Shown: in pieces, positions 1-8,341 of the stretch
Layout: the number at the start of each line of letters is the position of its first letter
Numbering within the stretch: the first letter of the stretch is position 1
Source: an uncultured Desulfomonile sp.
GTDB lineage: Bacteria > Desulfobacterota > Desulfomonilia > Desulfomonilales > Desulfomonilaceae
DNA: 26,486 nucleotides
NCBI GenBank assembly: GCA_937915285.1
Contig: CALDNG010000380.1
Location: forward strand, 1-26,486
Direction of reading: 5' to 3'
Made by a program: the position numbers and the translations under genes
The notes under the pieces: model-generated
What the model was told of the DNA's origin: nothing
The model's database searches: none
The model's input: only the letters and a program-made list of their open reading frames with translations

Positions 1-632
1 ACATTCACGTCCTTGGTGCCCCGAACCGCTATCGCCTTGATGCCCTTGTCACCCATGACAGCGCCCAACCCCAGACGGCTAGCGCTCGATCTGCCGTGTT
101 CGATAGAGGCCATAAAAACCTTGTTCTCGCCTGCGAGGCCAATGGACGCCACCTGAACATTCTGGTCCTTGAGTTCTCTCTTGAGGATCTCGGATGTCTC
201 GACTGACCCCTTGCCTTTAAGGTGGGACGCATCCCTGATTTCAACCTTGTCATTGTGAATGTAGATGTATACCAGGCTCGGAGATTTTCCCCGGAAAATA
301 ATCTTGTCATATCCAGCGTACTTGAGTTCCGGACCCCAGAAACCACCCATCATTGAGTAGCCCATCAAAAGGGTCTGCGGAGAATACGACGTCACTATCG
401 TCCTGTTGGCTCCTGTCGCTGGTGTCCCATTGAAAAGGCCAGTGGAGAATATAAGGAGATTGTCAGGAGAAAACGGGTCAGTTTCCGGTGGAACCCTGTC
501 CCACAGTATTTTCGAGCTTGTTCCCAAACCCCCGAGATGAAGTTCAGTGAGCCTTGGGTCGGTCGCCACCTTATCAATGCTCCCTCGGGTTAAGTCAATT
601 TCCAGATTAAAACCAGTCTCCGCGTATCTCAT
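1..632 (-). CDS. Aldehyde:ferredoxin oxidoreductase family tungsten enzyme, BamB-like, N-terminal part (runs off the window)
   Basis: Only the first 210 or so residues lie in the window; the gene continues past base 1. The translation starts MRYAETGFNLEIDLTRG and carries AOR N-terminal signatures: LGGLGTSSKILWDR, SMMGGFWGPELKYAGYDKII, and SRLGLGAVMGDKGIKAIAV, the last being the loop that contacts the bis-pterin cofactor in this family. From memory of the family, the opening and the GTPATG-NRTIV stretch look closest to BamB, the tungsten subunit of class II benzoyl-CoA reductase, rather than to archaeal AOR; this sub-assignment is inference. No signal peptide is visible, so it should be cytoplasmic. 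The ATG at 632 has AAGGGG about 7 nt upstream. A minus-strand promoter lies about 240 nt upstream, and a TetR-type gene diverges from it, so repression by that regulator is plausible. The cofactor-binding Cys residues fall outside the window. Confidence 0.87.
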   Translation of the reverse strand, partial: MRYAETGFNLEIDLTRGSIDKVATDPRLTELHLGGLGTSSKILWDRVPPETDPFSPDNLLIFSTGLFNGTPATGANRTIVTSYSPQTLLMGYSMMGGFWGPELKYAGYDKIIFRGKSPSLVYIYIHNDKVEIRDASHLKGKGSVETSEILKRELKDQNVQVASIGLAGENKVFMASIEHGRSSASRLGLGAVMGDKGIKAIAVRGTKDVN

Positions 633-725
633 CTTGATTTCCCCTTACAATCGGCTTTTCATGCGCTCGTCAGTTCTTTCAGACCCAAAAATGTGTAAAC
701 GATTTCTTTTGTGGATAGATACAGG

Positions 726-759
726 CGCCGTCCGGTCACTCCATACCCGGAAACCGGCG
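726..759 (-). promoter_or_regulatory. Nested hairpin in the leader of the AOR-family gene
   Basis: On the minus strand CGCC (759-756) pairs with GGCG (729-726), and inside it TCCGG (751-747) pairs with CCGGA (735-731), leaving an 11-nt loop. It sits near the middle of a leader of about 230 nt between the predicted promoter and the ATG at 632. The pairing is visible in the sequence; a regulatory role is inference. Molybdenum/tungsten-cofactor riboswitches occur upstream of such genes, but I could not match the consensus. Confidence 0.35.
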
Positions 760-871
760 ACACTCACCCTTAAAGATAGCAACCCTCAGCAGATTATCAA
801 TAAATCAGGGACATAAAATTGGTCAGGACTCTTGATGACCCTGATTTGGATTTGGTAACAACACTATTACG

Positions 872-899
872 AATATAACTTATATCAGAATCCTGTCAA
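872..899 (-). promoter_or_regulatory. Sigma-70-type promoter for the AOR-family gene
   Basis: The minus strand reads TTGACA (899-894), 16 nt, then TATATT (877-872). Both hexamers are near consensus and face the AOR-family gene. The predicted start near 865 gives a leader of about 230 nt. The rest of the 633-1185 intergenic stretch shows no convincing gene on either strand. Confidence 0.55.
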
Positions 900-1106
900 G
901 ATATTTTGGGTTAAATGAAAAAAAATCCTTTGAAACATTGCTCGAGGGTGTCCCTCAGCACTGGTGGACAGGGAGCGTAAAGGCGGGGATCGGCTGAAGT
1001 AAACTGCTGAAATAACGTTTTAATGTTACCATAATGCCGATTAGGGCTCAGCGCGGATTCAGGTCATGGTGTAATTGTGTTCGAGAAGAAGGAATCAACA
1101 AAGTCC

Positions 1107-1135
1107 TTGACTCAAAATTATATGGGTGATATTCG
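1107..1135 (+). promoter_or_regulatory. Candidate promoter for the tandem TetR gene
   Basis: TTGACT (1107-1112), a 17-nt spacer and TATTCG (1130-1135) lie about 50 nt upstream of the ATG at 1186. The -35 is strong and the -10 weak. An imperfect 16-nt dyad (1013-1028, 6 of 8 positions paired) lies about 80 nt further upstream, between this promoter and the divergent one, and could be an operator. Confidence 0.4.
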
Positions 1136-1185
1136 GTTTTTAATCAATTCAGTGCGTCTGTTGTATATGGTCTGCGGAGACTATC

Positions 1186-2091
1186 ATGGATTCCGTCGTA
1201 ACTCCGGAAAACATTCCTAAGAAATCAACTAGTTCAAGACGAAGAAGCCCGTTGGCCGAAAGAAAGCGCAGGCTGATAATAGAGTCTGCCGAGGTCATAT
1301 TCGCGTCTCGCGGTTTCCATGACACTACCATTGCGGACATAGCGGCGGCCTCCGGTGTGCACGAGGCGTCCATCTTCCAGTATTTCAAGACCAAGGAAAA
1401 CCTCGTTGTAACCATTCCTGAAAGGCACCTCAAAGAAACTCTTGAGGGAATTGCTGAACACCTTCAGGGCATCAAGGGGGCAGAATCCAAGCTCAGGAAG
1501 CTGTTGTGGCATCAGCTCCGCGATCTGTCTGTGAACGCAAATTACACTTCCATTCTGTTGCGTGAGTTACGCACTCTACCTGCGTTTTATGAATCCCCGG
1601 CATACGAGATGATCCGAAAATACAGCGCTTTTGCTTCTGAGGCTCTTAAAGAGGGCATGAGGGATGAAGAAATCTCGCCGGATGTTGAAGTGATACTGGC
1701 GCTTGAGATGATATTCGGCGCCATTGACAGCATAGTCCTTCGGTGGTTGTTTTTCGGGGACCGGTATGATCCGAACGAGGCTGCAGACGCATTCTGTTCT
1801 CTCATCAAGGCCGCCATCTGGAGGCGTGAGCCTTCGAGCGGCGCTGAACAGGGTGAGGAGCCAAGTCGGGGTGAACTGAGGCGAAGGAGCATCATGGAAG
1901 TCGCTTCAGAGGTTTTCGGCAAAAAAGGTTACGGAGGCGCCACGATATCTGAGATCGCCGGGAAGGCCGGAATAGCTGAAGCTTCCATTTACCAGTATTT
2001 CAAGAGTAAGGAGCAATTGCTGCTGTCTGTCCTCGGGGCCTGGTTTGTGGACCTTGCAGATGAGCTGGAGAGGGCTTTGCCGGGGAACTGA
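1186..2091 (+). CDS. Tandem TetR-family transcriptional regulator (two HTH domains), truncated by a frameshift
   Basis: The 301-residue product holds one complete TetR unit (HTH about residues 27-73, ligand-binding helices about 80-210) followed by a second TetR HTH (about 232-278). The recognition-helix ends are near-repeats: ASIFQYFKTKENLV and ASIYQYFKSKEQLL. TetR proteins are normally about 190-220 residues with one HTH and act as dimeric repressors released by a small ligand; two units on one chain would make an internal pseudo-dimer. The frame ends at TGA 2089-2091, just after the second HTH, and the missing ligand-binding half follows in the -1 frame (next entry). The start ATG 1186 has GGAGA 5 nt upstream; the N-terminal 20 residues are a basic, Ser-rich lead. 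It diverges from the AOR-family gene, its likely target (inference). Confidence 0.85.
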   Translation: MDSVVTPENIPKKSTSSRRRSPLAERKRRLIIESAEVIFASRGFHDTTIADIAAASGVHEASIFQYFKTKENLVVTIPERHLKETLEGIAEHLQGIKGAESKLRKLLWHQLRDLSVNANYTSILLRELRTLPAFYESPAYEMIRKYSAFASEALKEGMRDEEISPDVEVILALEMIFGAIDSIVLRWLFFGDRYDPNEAADAFCSLIKAAIWRREPSSGAEQGEEPSRGELRRRSIMEVASEVFGKKGYGGATISEIAGKAGIAEASIYQYFKSKEQLLLSVLGAWFVDLADELERALPGN

Positions 2092-2105
2092 ATCCTTACG
2101 AACGC

Positions 2106-2441
2106 TTGCAGTTCCTGCTCAGAAGGTGGGCCCTGGATTTCCAGATACGTGAATGGGAAACCCGTGTATTCATTCTGGAATTATACCGTAATCCGAAGTT
2201 CTACGAGTCACAGGAATACCTGAATACCAAACGCTTCTGGCAACTTATACGTAAGACAGTCGATGATGGTCAAAAAAGCGGCCATTTCAGGAAAGACTTC
2301 CAGACCGGCTATTATCTGCACCTGGTTCAGGGCGCATTCGAGCATGAAGCCCTAGCCAGAATGATGCTACCAAAAAAGCAGCCCACATTAGCAAACACCG
2401 AACAGTTGATAAATTTACTGCTCCGGGCCATCAAGGCCTGA
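2106..2441 (+). pseudogene. Second TetR ligand-binding half, displaced into the -1 frame
   Basis: This frame is open from 2064 (stop TGA at 2061-2063) to 2441 and encodes the C-terminal half of the second TetR unit. It repeats the first unit: ILELYRNPKFYESQEY here matches LLRELRTLPAFYESPAY there, and both continue into helices with KTVDDGQKSG versus EALKEG. No ribosome binding site precedes the TTG at 2106, so independent translation is unlikely. The frame change must fall in 2064-2088, which includes GGGG at 2082-2085, a natural place for a lost base. With one base restored, the protein would be about 418 residues. It is a real lesion or a sequencing error; no slippery heptamer is obvious. 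Confidence 0.75.
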
Positions 2442-2837
2442 CAGATACCCTCTGCCAATTCAGGCTCTCAAATCCACATTCAGAATCGTGACCATCCCGA
2501 GCCGCAGGGTTCACGGTTACTGCTTCGCTCAGACCTCCAGCAAACATGTTGAGCACAATAGCCTGAAGGATGAGTATAACCAGTTACCCGGGAACCTAAA
2601 ATCCTACCTTTTTGTCAGCCCCAAGGGTCGTTATTACCATTATGTCGTTTTGTGCGTTTTAAGCCCGTGGCGTCCAAACTGCTGAAATCCAGTGATGAAG
2701 CGCCATGATGAACTATCAGGGTTCTAGCGTATTCTGGCCCGAATATTGCTCATTGTATTTTGATTTTAGAGCGCGGCTGGTGTTAACCGCCATTCATTTC
2801 AACCGCTGCCATAATGTTGTGGCGGAATTGGACATGA
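2442..2837. other. Intergenic region with no gene I can support
   Basis: About 400 nt between the TetR gene and the small ORF pair. An open frame at 2488-2685 lacks a ribosome binding site, domain resemblance or convincing composition. I see no terminator after the TetR gene and no clear promoter. Confidence 0.5.
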
Positions 2838-2972
2838 ATGAAGCGCAAATTGGAGCGGAAAAAGAATAATCGCATGGTTGAACAGGCTCAAAAAACGTGG
2901 CCATGGAAAATCAACGAGATCAGGGCCAATGATGAACTGGCCCAAACCATGCTTAAATGGATCAGTCTTTAA
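2838..2972 (+). CDS. Possible small basic protein, 44 residues
   Basis: An ATG at 2838 opens a 44-residue frame starting MKRKLERKKNN and ending MLKWISL, very basic at the N-terminus and with two WPWK-type aromatic residues in the middle. The only upstream Shine-Dalgarno-like element is a weak GGCGGAA. It ends 3 nt before the next small ORF, as expected if the two are translationally coupled, and both precede a strong terminator. I do not recognise a family. It could be chance. Confidence 0.3.
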   Translation: MKRKLERKKNNRMVEQAQKTWPWKINEIRANDELAQTMLKWISL

Positions 2973-2975
2973 CGG

Positions 2976-3206
2976 GTGAACAAAATGTTTTTTACACACA
3001 GGGAAAACGGGGCCAAACGTCATGGAACGGTGATGGCCGCATTAGGAATGGATCCGGCCAGGTTTAATGAGGATTATATCCTGTCCCTGAAACGGGAGTT
3101 CGGATGCAATTTTGAAACCGGTCAATTGTTGATATGGGTTGAGGCCGATGAGGAGAAGGCGGAAAAAATATTTGAGACCCTGCGGAGGAGAAATTCGCCT
3201 TACTGA
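2976..3206 (+). CDS. Small hypothetical protein, 76 residues or less
   Basis: The frame opens at GTG 2976 or, more conventionally, ATG 2985, with GGGTG 6 nt upstream of the latter. The product has a plausible alpha/beta composition: the stretch GQLLIWVEADEEKAEKIFE looks like a strand followed by an amphipathic helix, and the sequence is soluble with no membrane segment. It follows the 44-residue ORF by 3 nt and ends 27 nt before a GC-rich terminator, which supports a short transcription unit. No family is recognised; the function is unknown. Confidence 0.45.
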   Translation: MNKMFFTHRENGAKRHGTVMAALGMDPARFNEDYILSLKREFGCNFETGQLLIWVEADEEKAEKIFETLRRRNSPY

Positions 3207-3233
3207 GACATTAAGGAAAGCGACCTGAAACAT

Positions 3234-3276
3234 AAGGCCCGGATTTGTAGATTATTTTACAATGCCGGGCCTTTTT
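3234..3276 (+). terminator. Rho-independent terminator after the small ORF pair
   Basis: AAGGCCCGG (3234-3242) is the perfect complement of CCGGGCCTT (3265-3273), with a 22-nt AT-rich loop, followed by a run of five T (3272-3276). On the minus strand the same stem lacks a T-run, so it is mainly a plus-strand terminator. It lies between two convergent transcription units. Confidence 0.75.
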
Positions 3277-3285
3277 CATAGTGGA

Positions 3286-3960
3286 TTATTTCTGTTTCTG
3301 AAGGCCCACTGTATGGGCTCCCATGATCCGCTGGTCCGGTCTGAGTTTGAGCAGTTCGGCCAGTTTGGGTTTGTCGATGGAAATCCGGAAAACGGTAGCC
3401 AGTCCTTCAGCAGCGCAATACAGGTAGACGTTCTGGGCGATGAAACCGGTGTCCAGAGCAGCTACCATTGTGCGGTGACTGTCATCACCGGCGTCCATCC
3501 GGGCAAAATCGGCAACATAGACGAGGTTGATTGCAGCATCCTTGAAATATGACTGCTTGCCGGTCATAGCTCTAATGTCACCTGAGGCTACAGCGATCAG
3601 GGAATTTTCTTTTGCGTCGTAAAGGTAAGTTCCTTCAGACGTCGTGACATAGACATCCATTTCCTGCCTGTTAAGAGCTGAGGGCGCAGTTCGCCTTCCT
3701 GATTCGGGGCGATTGATACCCCAGGCGGCCCAAAGCAGGTTCGACAGAGTCTGCTCTGTCAGATTACCCGGACCGTATTCCCTCATAGTCTTCCTGTCCT
3801 TGAGGGCTTGCGCCAATGTTACAGCCTGCCCCAGTTTCGGCTCAGGCAGCTTTATGGACTTCGGTTCCTGCGCTAATACGCTGGAGATAAAAGCCAGCGT
3901 CAGGAACAGCGCCAATCCTACGGTGATGTTTCTTTTACTAATTGAGAATTTCTGTTCCAT
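3286..3960 (-). CDS. Exported nitroreductase-fold (SagB/ThcOx-like) flavoprotein
   Basis: A 224-residue protein with a Sec signal peptide (basic KR, hydrophobic core about residues 11-28, cleavage after VLA at residue 30). The mature part is a single nitroreductase/SagB-type domain: DRKTMREY near the start, the flavin-site segment RRTAPSALNRQEMDVYV, then a C-terminal MVAALDTGFIAQNVYLYCAAEGLATV helix region and MGAHTVG at the end. Family members bind FMN and transfer electrons to nitro groups, quinones or other acceptors; the substrate here is unknown. Export is unusual, since FMN would have to be loaded outside or the folded protein moved. ATG 3960 has GGAGG upstream. It begins 37 nt after the hybrid kinase stop, so the two are probably cotranscribed. 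Confidence 0.8.
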   Translation of the reverse strand: MEQKFSISKRNITVGLALFLTLAFISSVLAQEPKSIKLPEPKLGQAVTLAQALKDRKTMREYGPGNLTEQTLSNLLWAAWGINRPESGRRTAPSALNRQEMDVYVTTSEGTYLYDAKENSLIAVASGDIRAMTGKQSYFKDAAINLVYVADFARMDAGDDSHRTMVAALDTGFIAQNVYLYCAAEGLATVFRISIDKPKLAELLKLRPDQRIMGAHTVGLQKQK

Positions 3961-3997
3961 GTCTATCCTCCACAGGCGCCTGTTGCGCCAGAAAATA

Positions 3998-6751
3998 CTA
4001 CGCTTTCTTCAAGCCTGCAGGAATATCCTCCATCACCTGAACAAGTTCGTTGACGTCGATGGGTTTTGAGACATAACTGTCCATCCCTGCCTCGATACAT
4101 CGCTCACGATCTCCAGCCATGGCGTGCGCAGTCATGGCGATTATTTTTACCGGAATTGCGCCTTGCGCCCTCTCTGTCTCCCTGATTGCGGCCGTAGCCT
4201 CGAATCCATCCATTTCCGGCATCTGGATATCCATGAATATAGCGTCGAACCGTGACTTAGTGAAGGCTTCGAAGGCCTGGCGTCCATTATCGACTACCGT
4301 GACCGAGTGGCCCATCTTCTGCAAAACCTTTGTGGCCAGTCTCTGGTTCACCGGATTGTCTTCAGCCAGAAGGATGCTGAATCGTCTCTTACTTTCCCTT
4401 ATGGCATGCCTGGTGAGCAGGGTAGAAGGCTTCCTGGATGTCCCGGGCTGTTTGATCGCCGAACAAATTATTTCAAACAGGTCAGACTGTCGGACCGGTT
4501 TCATCAAATAGGCGGCTATACCCAGCTCGACACATTTAGCGGCATGTCCCCTTTCCCCTGCGGATGTGAGCATGACAAGGGTCGATCCCTTCAAATCGGG
4601 ATTTTTCTTGATTTGCGCCGCCAACTCAAAGCCATCGGTATCAGGCATCATGTAATCTACAAGAACAATGTGATAGGGATTCCCCCTACTATGGGCCAGT
4701 TCCATTTCAGCTATTGCGTCACGCGCGTTATCGACCGCAACAGACTGCATCTGCCAGCCAGCCAACATTTGAGTCAGAACCCTCCGGTTGGTAGCATTGT
4801 CATCTACAACAAGCACAGGCACATTGGAGAACGCCGATGAGTCCAGACAGTGGAAAACGTCGGCAGGATTATTCTGAAGACCGAGCCTTACTGTAAAGCC
4901 GAAGACGCTGCCACGACCTGGTTCGCTTTCAACCCATATACTGCCGTTCATCATGTGAATGAGTTGAGATGATACGGCCAGTCCGAGTCCAGTCCCGCCG
5001 TATTGTCTGGTAGTTGAGCCGTCGGCCTGTTCGAATGAGTCGAATATTTTTTCCTGTTTTTCCTTTGGAATCCCGATTCCGGTGTCAGTAACGAGGAATC
5101 CGAGGATAATATCGTTTTCGGTTTCCGATTCGAGCTGAACTCTAACTGAAACCTCTCCCTTGTGTGTGAATTTTATGGAATTCCCCACAAGGTTCACCAG
5201 AATCTGGCGGAGTCTTCCCGGGTCACCAATCACTGCGTCGGGTATTTCCACCGGTATCTCATAAATAAGCTCAAGCCCGTTTTTATCAGCTATGATGCCC
5301 AGGGTCGTAAGCGTATTGGCAACGCAGTCCCGCAGGCTGAAGTCAATGGGCACAAGTTCGAGCTTACCTGCCTCGATCTTTGAAAAATCCAGTATGTCAT
5401 TGATAATTGTGAGCAGAGAATTGGCTGACATTTTGACAGCCTCGAGGTACTCACGCTGTTCATCATTCAGGTCTGTTCCCAATGCCAGGTCAGTCATCCC
5501 GATGACACCGTTCATAGGTGTTCGTATCTCGTGGCTCATGTTCGCAAGGAACTGGCTTTTGGCCCGACTGGCTTTCTCAGCCGAGCTACGTGCCTCAATG
5601 AGGTCGGTGATATCCATGAACGACTCAACACAACCGATCGGCTGATCATTCTCATCAAGTGTGATGCTTGAGTTCTTGAGCACTACCCTTTGCTGACCAT
5701 CGCTGGTTTTCAAGGCGCATTGCTGTCGGAAAATCTTTCCGCCGGATGATGATTCAAAGAGCGGACAAACCTTTCCACAAGGATCACCAAGTATGTAATC
5801 ACATTTCTGACCTAAAACGTCCTGCCTGTCAAAACCGGTAATTCTGAGCAACTCATCGTTTACTCCAGTGATTGTCTGATCCCTGTCCAGGGTAAAGATT
5901 CCCGTGGCTGCGGTATCGAGGAACTGCTCCTGCAGCTTGAATGCCGCCATCAGCCTCTCCTCGGCCTCCAGTCTCTCCTGAAGCTGTTTCGTAATGCTCT
6001 TTCGGCCCCATCCGAGGCCCAGCATTCCCAGGAGCCATATTCCCCCATAGGTGACTATTTCGTATCTTACCTGGCTGTCGATTCTCTCCCTAATGGGCGC
6101 CCATGGTGTTGATACGCTGATTCCACCAATGACATCGCCCACTTTGTAACCCTGATGGTCATGACACTTCAGGCAACCCGGCTCCACTATGTGAGGAAGC
6201 ATCAGTCGCAGATAAGTCTCATTTCCGATGGGGGCAATTGCCATTTCCTCTTTCTTGCCCTCGTCGAATTCCTTCAACACCCGTCTTTCCCAATCGTCAG
6301 GGGCGTTTTCAGGTCTGAGTGGTTTCAAACTGGTAGTGTTGCCTTTCTGGCCATACTTCCTTTCCCCGAGTTCCTGAACCTGTCTGGCCATGTAAGCCCC
6401 GTTCATCAATGTAAGGTTTTTGCCGGAAGGGGTGGTAATGTCTCTTTCAGGAACCTTTGCCAGATAAGGATTCGGAGGGGTTTCGCTTGAGACCGGGACA
6501 TAAACTCCACCATGCATGGCAGCCCAGTTACGGAATACGAGTTCTTTGTTATAGCTGTGGAAGAGACCTGCCCGTGCTATAGCCAATGCCGAGGAATAAG
6601 CTTCCCGATGCTGAAGAACTGCAACCGCCAGTATTACAATGGTCCAGAATGCGGCGATTAAAAAGAAGAACCTGTGAATACGGGATCGTACATCCCCAAC
6701 GGTTTTTGCGCTAGGGTCAGTTGATTTCGGCTCGCTGGATTTTTTCTTCAT
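3998..6751 (-). CDS. Hybrid sensor histidine kinase: DUF3365 (haem c)-PAS-HisKA-HATPase-REC-REC
   Basis: 917 residues. In order: a transmembrane helix (about 28-47), a periplasmic DUF3365/Tll0287-like domain (about 55-225) with the haem-c motif CLKCH at 193-197, a second transmembrane helix (about 232-250), a PAS domain (about 272-385) with a Cys cluster (C317, C325, C329, C345), HisKA with the phospho-acceptor H407 in [10 protein letters not shown], HATPase (N box around N524, DTGIG 556-560, GGTGLGL 585-591), and two receiver domains with predicted phospho-acceptors D699 and D841 and partner lysines K751 and K896. There is no C-terminal HPt domain, so output needs a separate HPt or response regulator, or the kinase acts through its receivers. 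The haem and Cys cluster suggest redox or gas sensing (inference). The exported nitroreductase follows 37 nt downstream. ATG 6751 has only a weak upstream GGAC. Confidence 0.93.
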   Translation of the reverse strand: MKKKSSEPKSTDPSAKTVGDVRSRIHRFFFLIAAFWTIVILAVAVLQHREAYSSALAIARAGLFHSYNKELVFRNWAAMHGGVYVPVSSETPPNPYLAKVPERDITTPSGKNLTLMNGAYMARQVQELGERKYGQKGNTTSLKPLRPENAPDDWERRVLKEFDEGKKEEMAIAPIGNETYLRLMLPHIVEPGCLKCHDHQGYKVGDVIGGISVSTPWAPIRERIDSQVRYEIVTYGGIWLLGMLGLGWGRKSITKQLQERLEAEERLMAAFKLQEQFLDTAATGIFTLDRDQTITGVNDELLRITGFDRQDVLGQKCDYILGDPCGKVCPLFESSSGGKIFRQQCALKTSDGQQRVVLKNSSITLDENDQPIGCVESFMDITDLIEARSSAEKASRAKSQFLANMSHEIRTPMNGVIGMTDLALGTDLNDEQREYLEAVKMSANSLLTIINDILDFSKIEAGKLELVPIDFSLRDCVANTLTTLGIIADKNGLELIYEIPVEIPDAVIGDPGRLRQILVNLVGNSIKFTHKGEVSVRVQLESETENDIILGFLVTDTGIGIPKEKQEKIFDSFEQADGSTTRQYGGTGLGLAVSSQLIHMMNGSIWVESEPGRGSVFGFTVRLGLQNNPADVFHCLDSSAFSNVPVLVVDDNATNRRVLTQMLAGWQMQSVAVDNARDAIAEMELAHSRGNPYHIVLVDYMMPDTDGFELAAQIKKNPDLKGSTLVMLTSAGERGHAAKCVELGIAAYLMKPVRQSDLFEIICSAIKQPGTSRKPSTLLTRHAIRESKRRFSILLAEDNPVNQRLATKVLQKMGHSVTVVDNGRQAFEAFTKSRFDAIFMDIQMPEMDGFEATAAIRETERAQGAIPVKIIAMTAHAMAGDRERCIEAGMDSYVSKPIDVNELVQVMEDIPAGLKKA

Positions 6752-7095
6752 GCGACATGGTCCGTCAGCAAACTGTTATGAACTCGGGTTAAATCAAAAA
6801 TCTATGACAGGGTGGAATACTAATGCTTTTCGAGGAAAATTCGGTGTGAACCGAAGTCACTCAATTATGTCACATCCGGAGTCGGGTTTCTAGTAAGAAG
6901 TTATGACATCGACACAAAGATGGTGACCTAGCCGGGTGATCTAGAAATGGGGGATTGCGGGGGGTAAAGCAATTGCTTGTCAGAAAGCTCTTGAAATACC
7001 GCTGGAATAGCTACACCTGGTGAGTCCGACTCGGAAGCGGCTACTTTGGTGAGTAATGCTCTTAAGCGTTGGTTGCGAGCCCAGGAAGTCCTTTT
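6752..7095. other. Intergenic region upstream of the hybrid kinase
   Basis: 340 nt without a supported gene. It holds a perfect 6-bp stem with a 4-nt loop (TTCGGT-GTGA-ACCGAA, 6840-6855) about 90 nt upstream of the kinase start, which could be an operator or chance. No strong promoter or terminator pattern is visible. Confidence 0.4.
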
Positions 7096-8151
7096 TCATT
7101 TGCCGTTGAGACCGAGTACGGAATCAACGGTTTTGGACATTCTCATGGCGATGAGATGTCTGCCATAGTCTGTGAGGTGGACACCGTCAGGCTTGTAGGA
7201 CGGCTGCTCCCTCTCACAAAGGGCATCTTCATAGCTCACGAAATAGGGCTTGTCCTTCATTCGCTCGAGCATAATCTTGTATGGAATTGCGAAATTTGCC
7301 CGCATTGTGTTGAATTTTTCGGAGTCAACCATATAGGATCGCTCCTTTTCTGCGATCGTCCTGGAAATATTGCACTCTTCAGCCCAAAGCATGGGCTGGT
7401 ATATGAGCAGAAATCTTGCCCCAAAACACTGAACCAGCTTGTTAACGAAATCATATCGCCTCTCGGTCATATCAGCGAATTTTTTGACCAGTTCAGGATC
7501 TGATTCTACGGGGATGAAAACCTGGTTGATCTTGTCATACAACTCCATGGTAAATGACGAATACAATGCTGCGTTCAAAGGCTTGAGAAGACCAAACAGA
7601 CTTGCATGATAACTCTCAATAACAGCTTTGAGTTTTCTGTATCCATGATGCCCGTAAGGATGCCTGTGCTCCAGGAAGTATTTGACATCATTGGCCCCGT
7701 CGTAAAAGATTACCAGATCAGGGGTTGGCCTCTTTTCAATTAGGGCTTTCTGAAGGTACTTGGTTTCCAGCAAGGAATTAAATGAATTTACTCCGAAATT
7801 GACCACGGAATAATTGATGGGTGTGTTTCTGGCGTTGAGGGTTTTGGCGAGATGACTGGGAATTGTAAGTTCATCATGGTCAGTATCTCCCCTGACGGTC
7901 GACCCTCCGAAAACCCAGATGACGAAATTGTCAGAGACTTGCCCGGACTGGCGAGAGCCTATCGTGGGCCTGATTTTTGGCGACTGAAGAAAGATCGTAT
8001 ACGGGTCATAAAATGCTCTGCTGCCTTCCCTGGCCTCTCCATAAAGAATGTAATTGCTGGCGAGTATAACAGTGAAACTGAACAATTCAACCAGCGCCAG
8101 AACTATTACTGTCCATTTGAGCGCCAAAAACAAAAGCCTGAATGCTTTCAT
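7096..8151 (-). CDS. Membrane-anchored SGNH/GDSL-type hydrolase
   Basis: From ATG 8151 (AAGAGG 5 nt upstream) the product is 351 residues; an alternative GTG at 8175 would add eight. One N-terminal hydrophobic segment (about residues 4-35) anchors it with the rest probably outside the membrane. The SGNH blocks are all present: GGST with S84, NFGVN with G120, YDGANDV with N154, and DGVHL with D322 and H325. The family hydrolyses ester bonds of lipids, polysaccharide acetyl groups and similar substrates; here the substrate is unknown. It resembles the single-domain SGNH proteins often found near polysaccharide genes, but no such genes are near. It stands alone, more than 300 nt from the kinase gene downstream of it in transcription. 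Confidence 0.78.
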   Translation of the reverse strand: MKAFRLLFLALKWTVIVLALVELFSFTVILASNYILYGEAREGSRAFYDPYTIFLQSPKIRPTIGSRQSGQVSDNFVIWVFGGSTVRGDTDHDELTIPSHLAKTLNARNTPINYSVVNFGVNSFNSLLETKYLQKALIEKRPTPDLVIFYDGANDVKYFLEHRHPYGHHGYRKLKAVIESYHASLFGLLKPLNAALYSSFTMELYDKINQVFIPVESDPELVKKFADMTERRYDFVNKLVQCFGARFLLIYQPMLWAEECNISRTIAEKERSYMVDSEKFNTMRANFAIPYKIMLERMKDKPYFVSYEDALCEREQPSYKPDGVHLTDYGRHLIAMRMSKTVDSVLGLNGK

Positions 8152-8341
8152 GCAAGCCTCTTGGTGAACGTTCACACACCCTTGAAATGGGGATTGTCTC
8201 CCTCAACATTAAAAGGGGGTCTCTGAATTTTTTGATGAGGATGTTAAAAACGCTTGGACCAATAAAAAAAGTTCGTGAATGAACTCGGCCTTGGAACAAT
8301 TCTTCTGGCCGTCTGTTTATCGAAATATTGTATCACGTCAT

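Noticed and set aside
547..816. Open frame on the plus strand across the AOR-family start and leader
   Set aside because: It overlaps the real gene antisense, has no ribosome binding site and no recognisable domain.
2064..2106. Programmed -1 frameshift in the tandem TetR gene
   Set aside because: No X-XXY-YYZ slippery heptamer or clear downstream stimulator; a lost base in the GGGG run is simpler.
2488..2685. 65-codon open frame after the TetR gene
   Set aside because: No ribosome binding site, no family resemblance and no supporting terminator or neighbour.
7069..7503. 144-codon plus-strand open frame over the end of the SGNH gene
   Set aside because: It is antisense to a gene with all four SGNH blocks and has no features of its own.
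8164..8175. Perfect palindrome GTGAACGTTCAC upstream of the SGNH hydrolase gene
   Set aside because: A 12-nt perfect palindrome is expected by chance several times in 26 kb; nothing else supports an operator.
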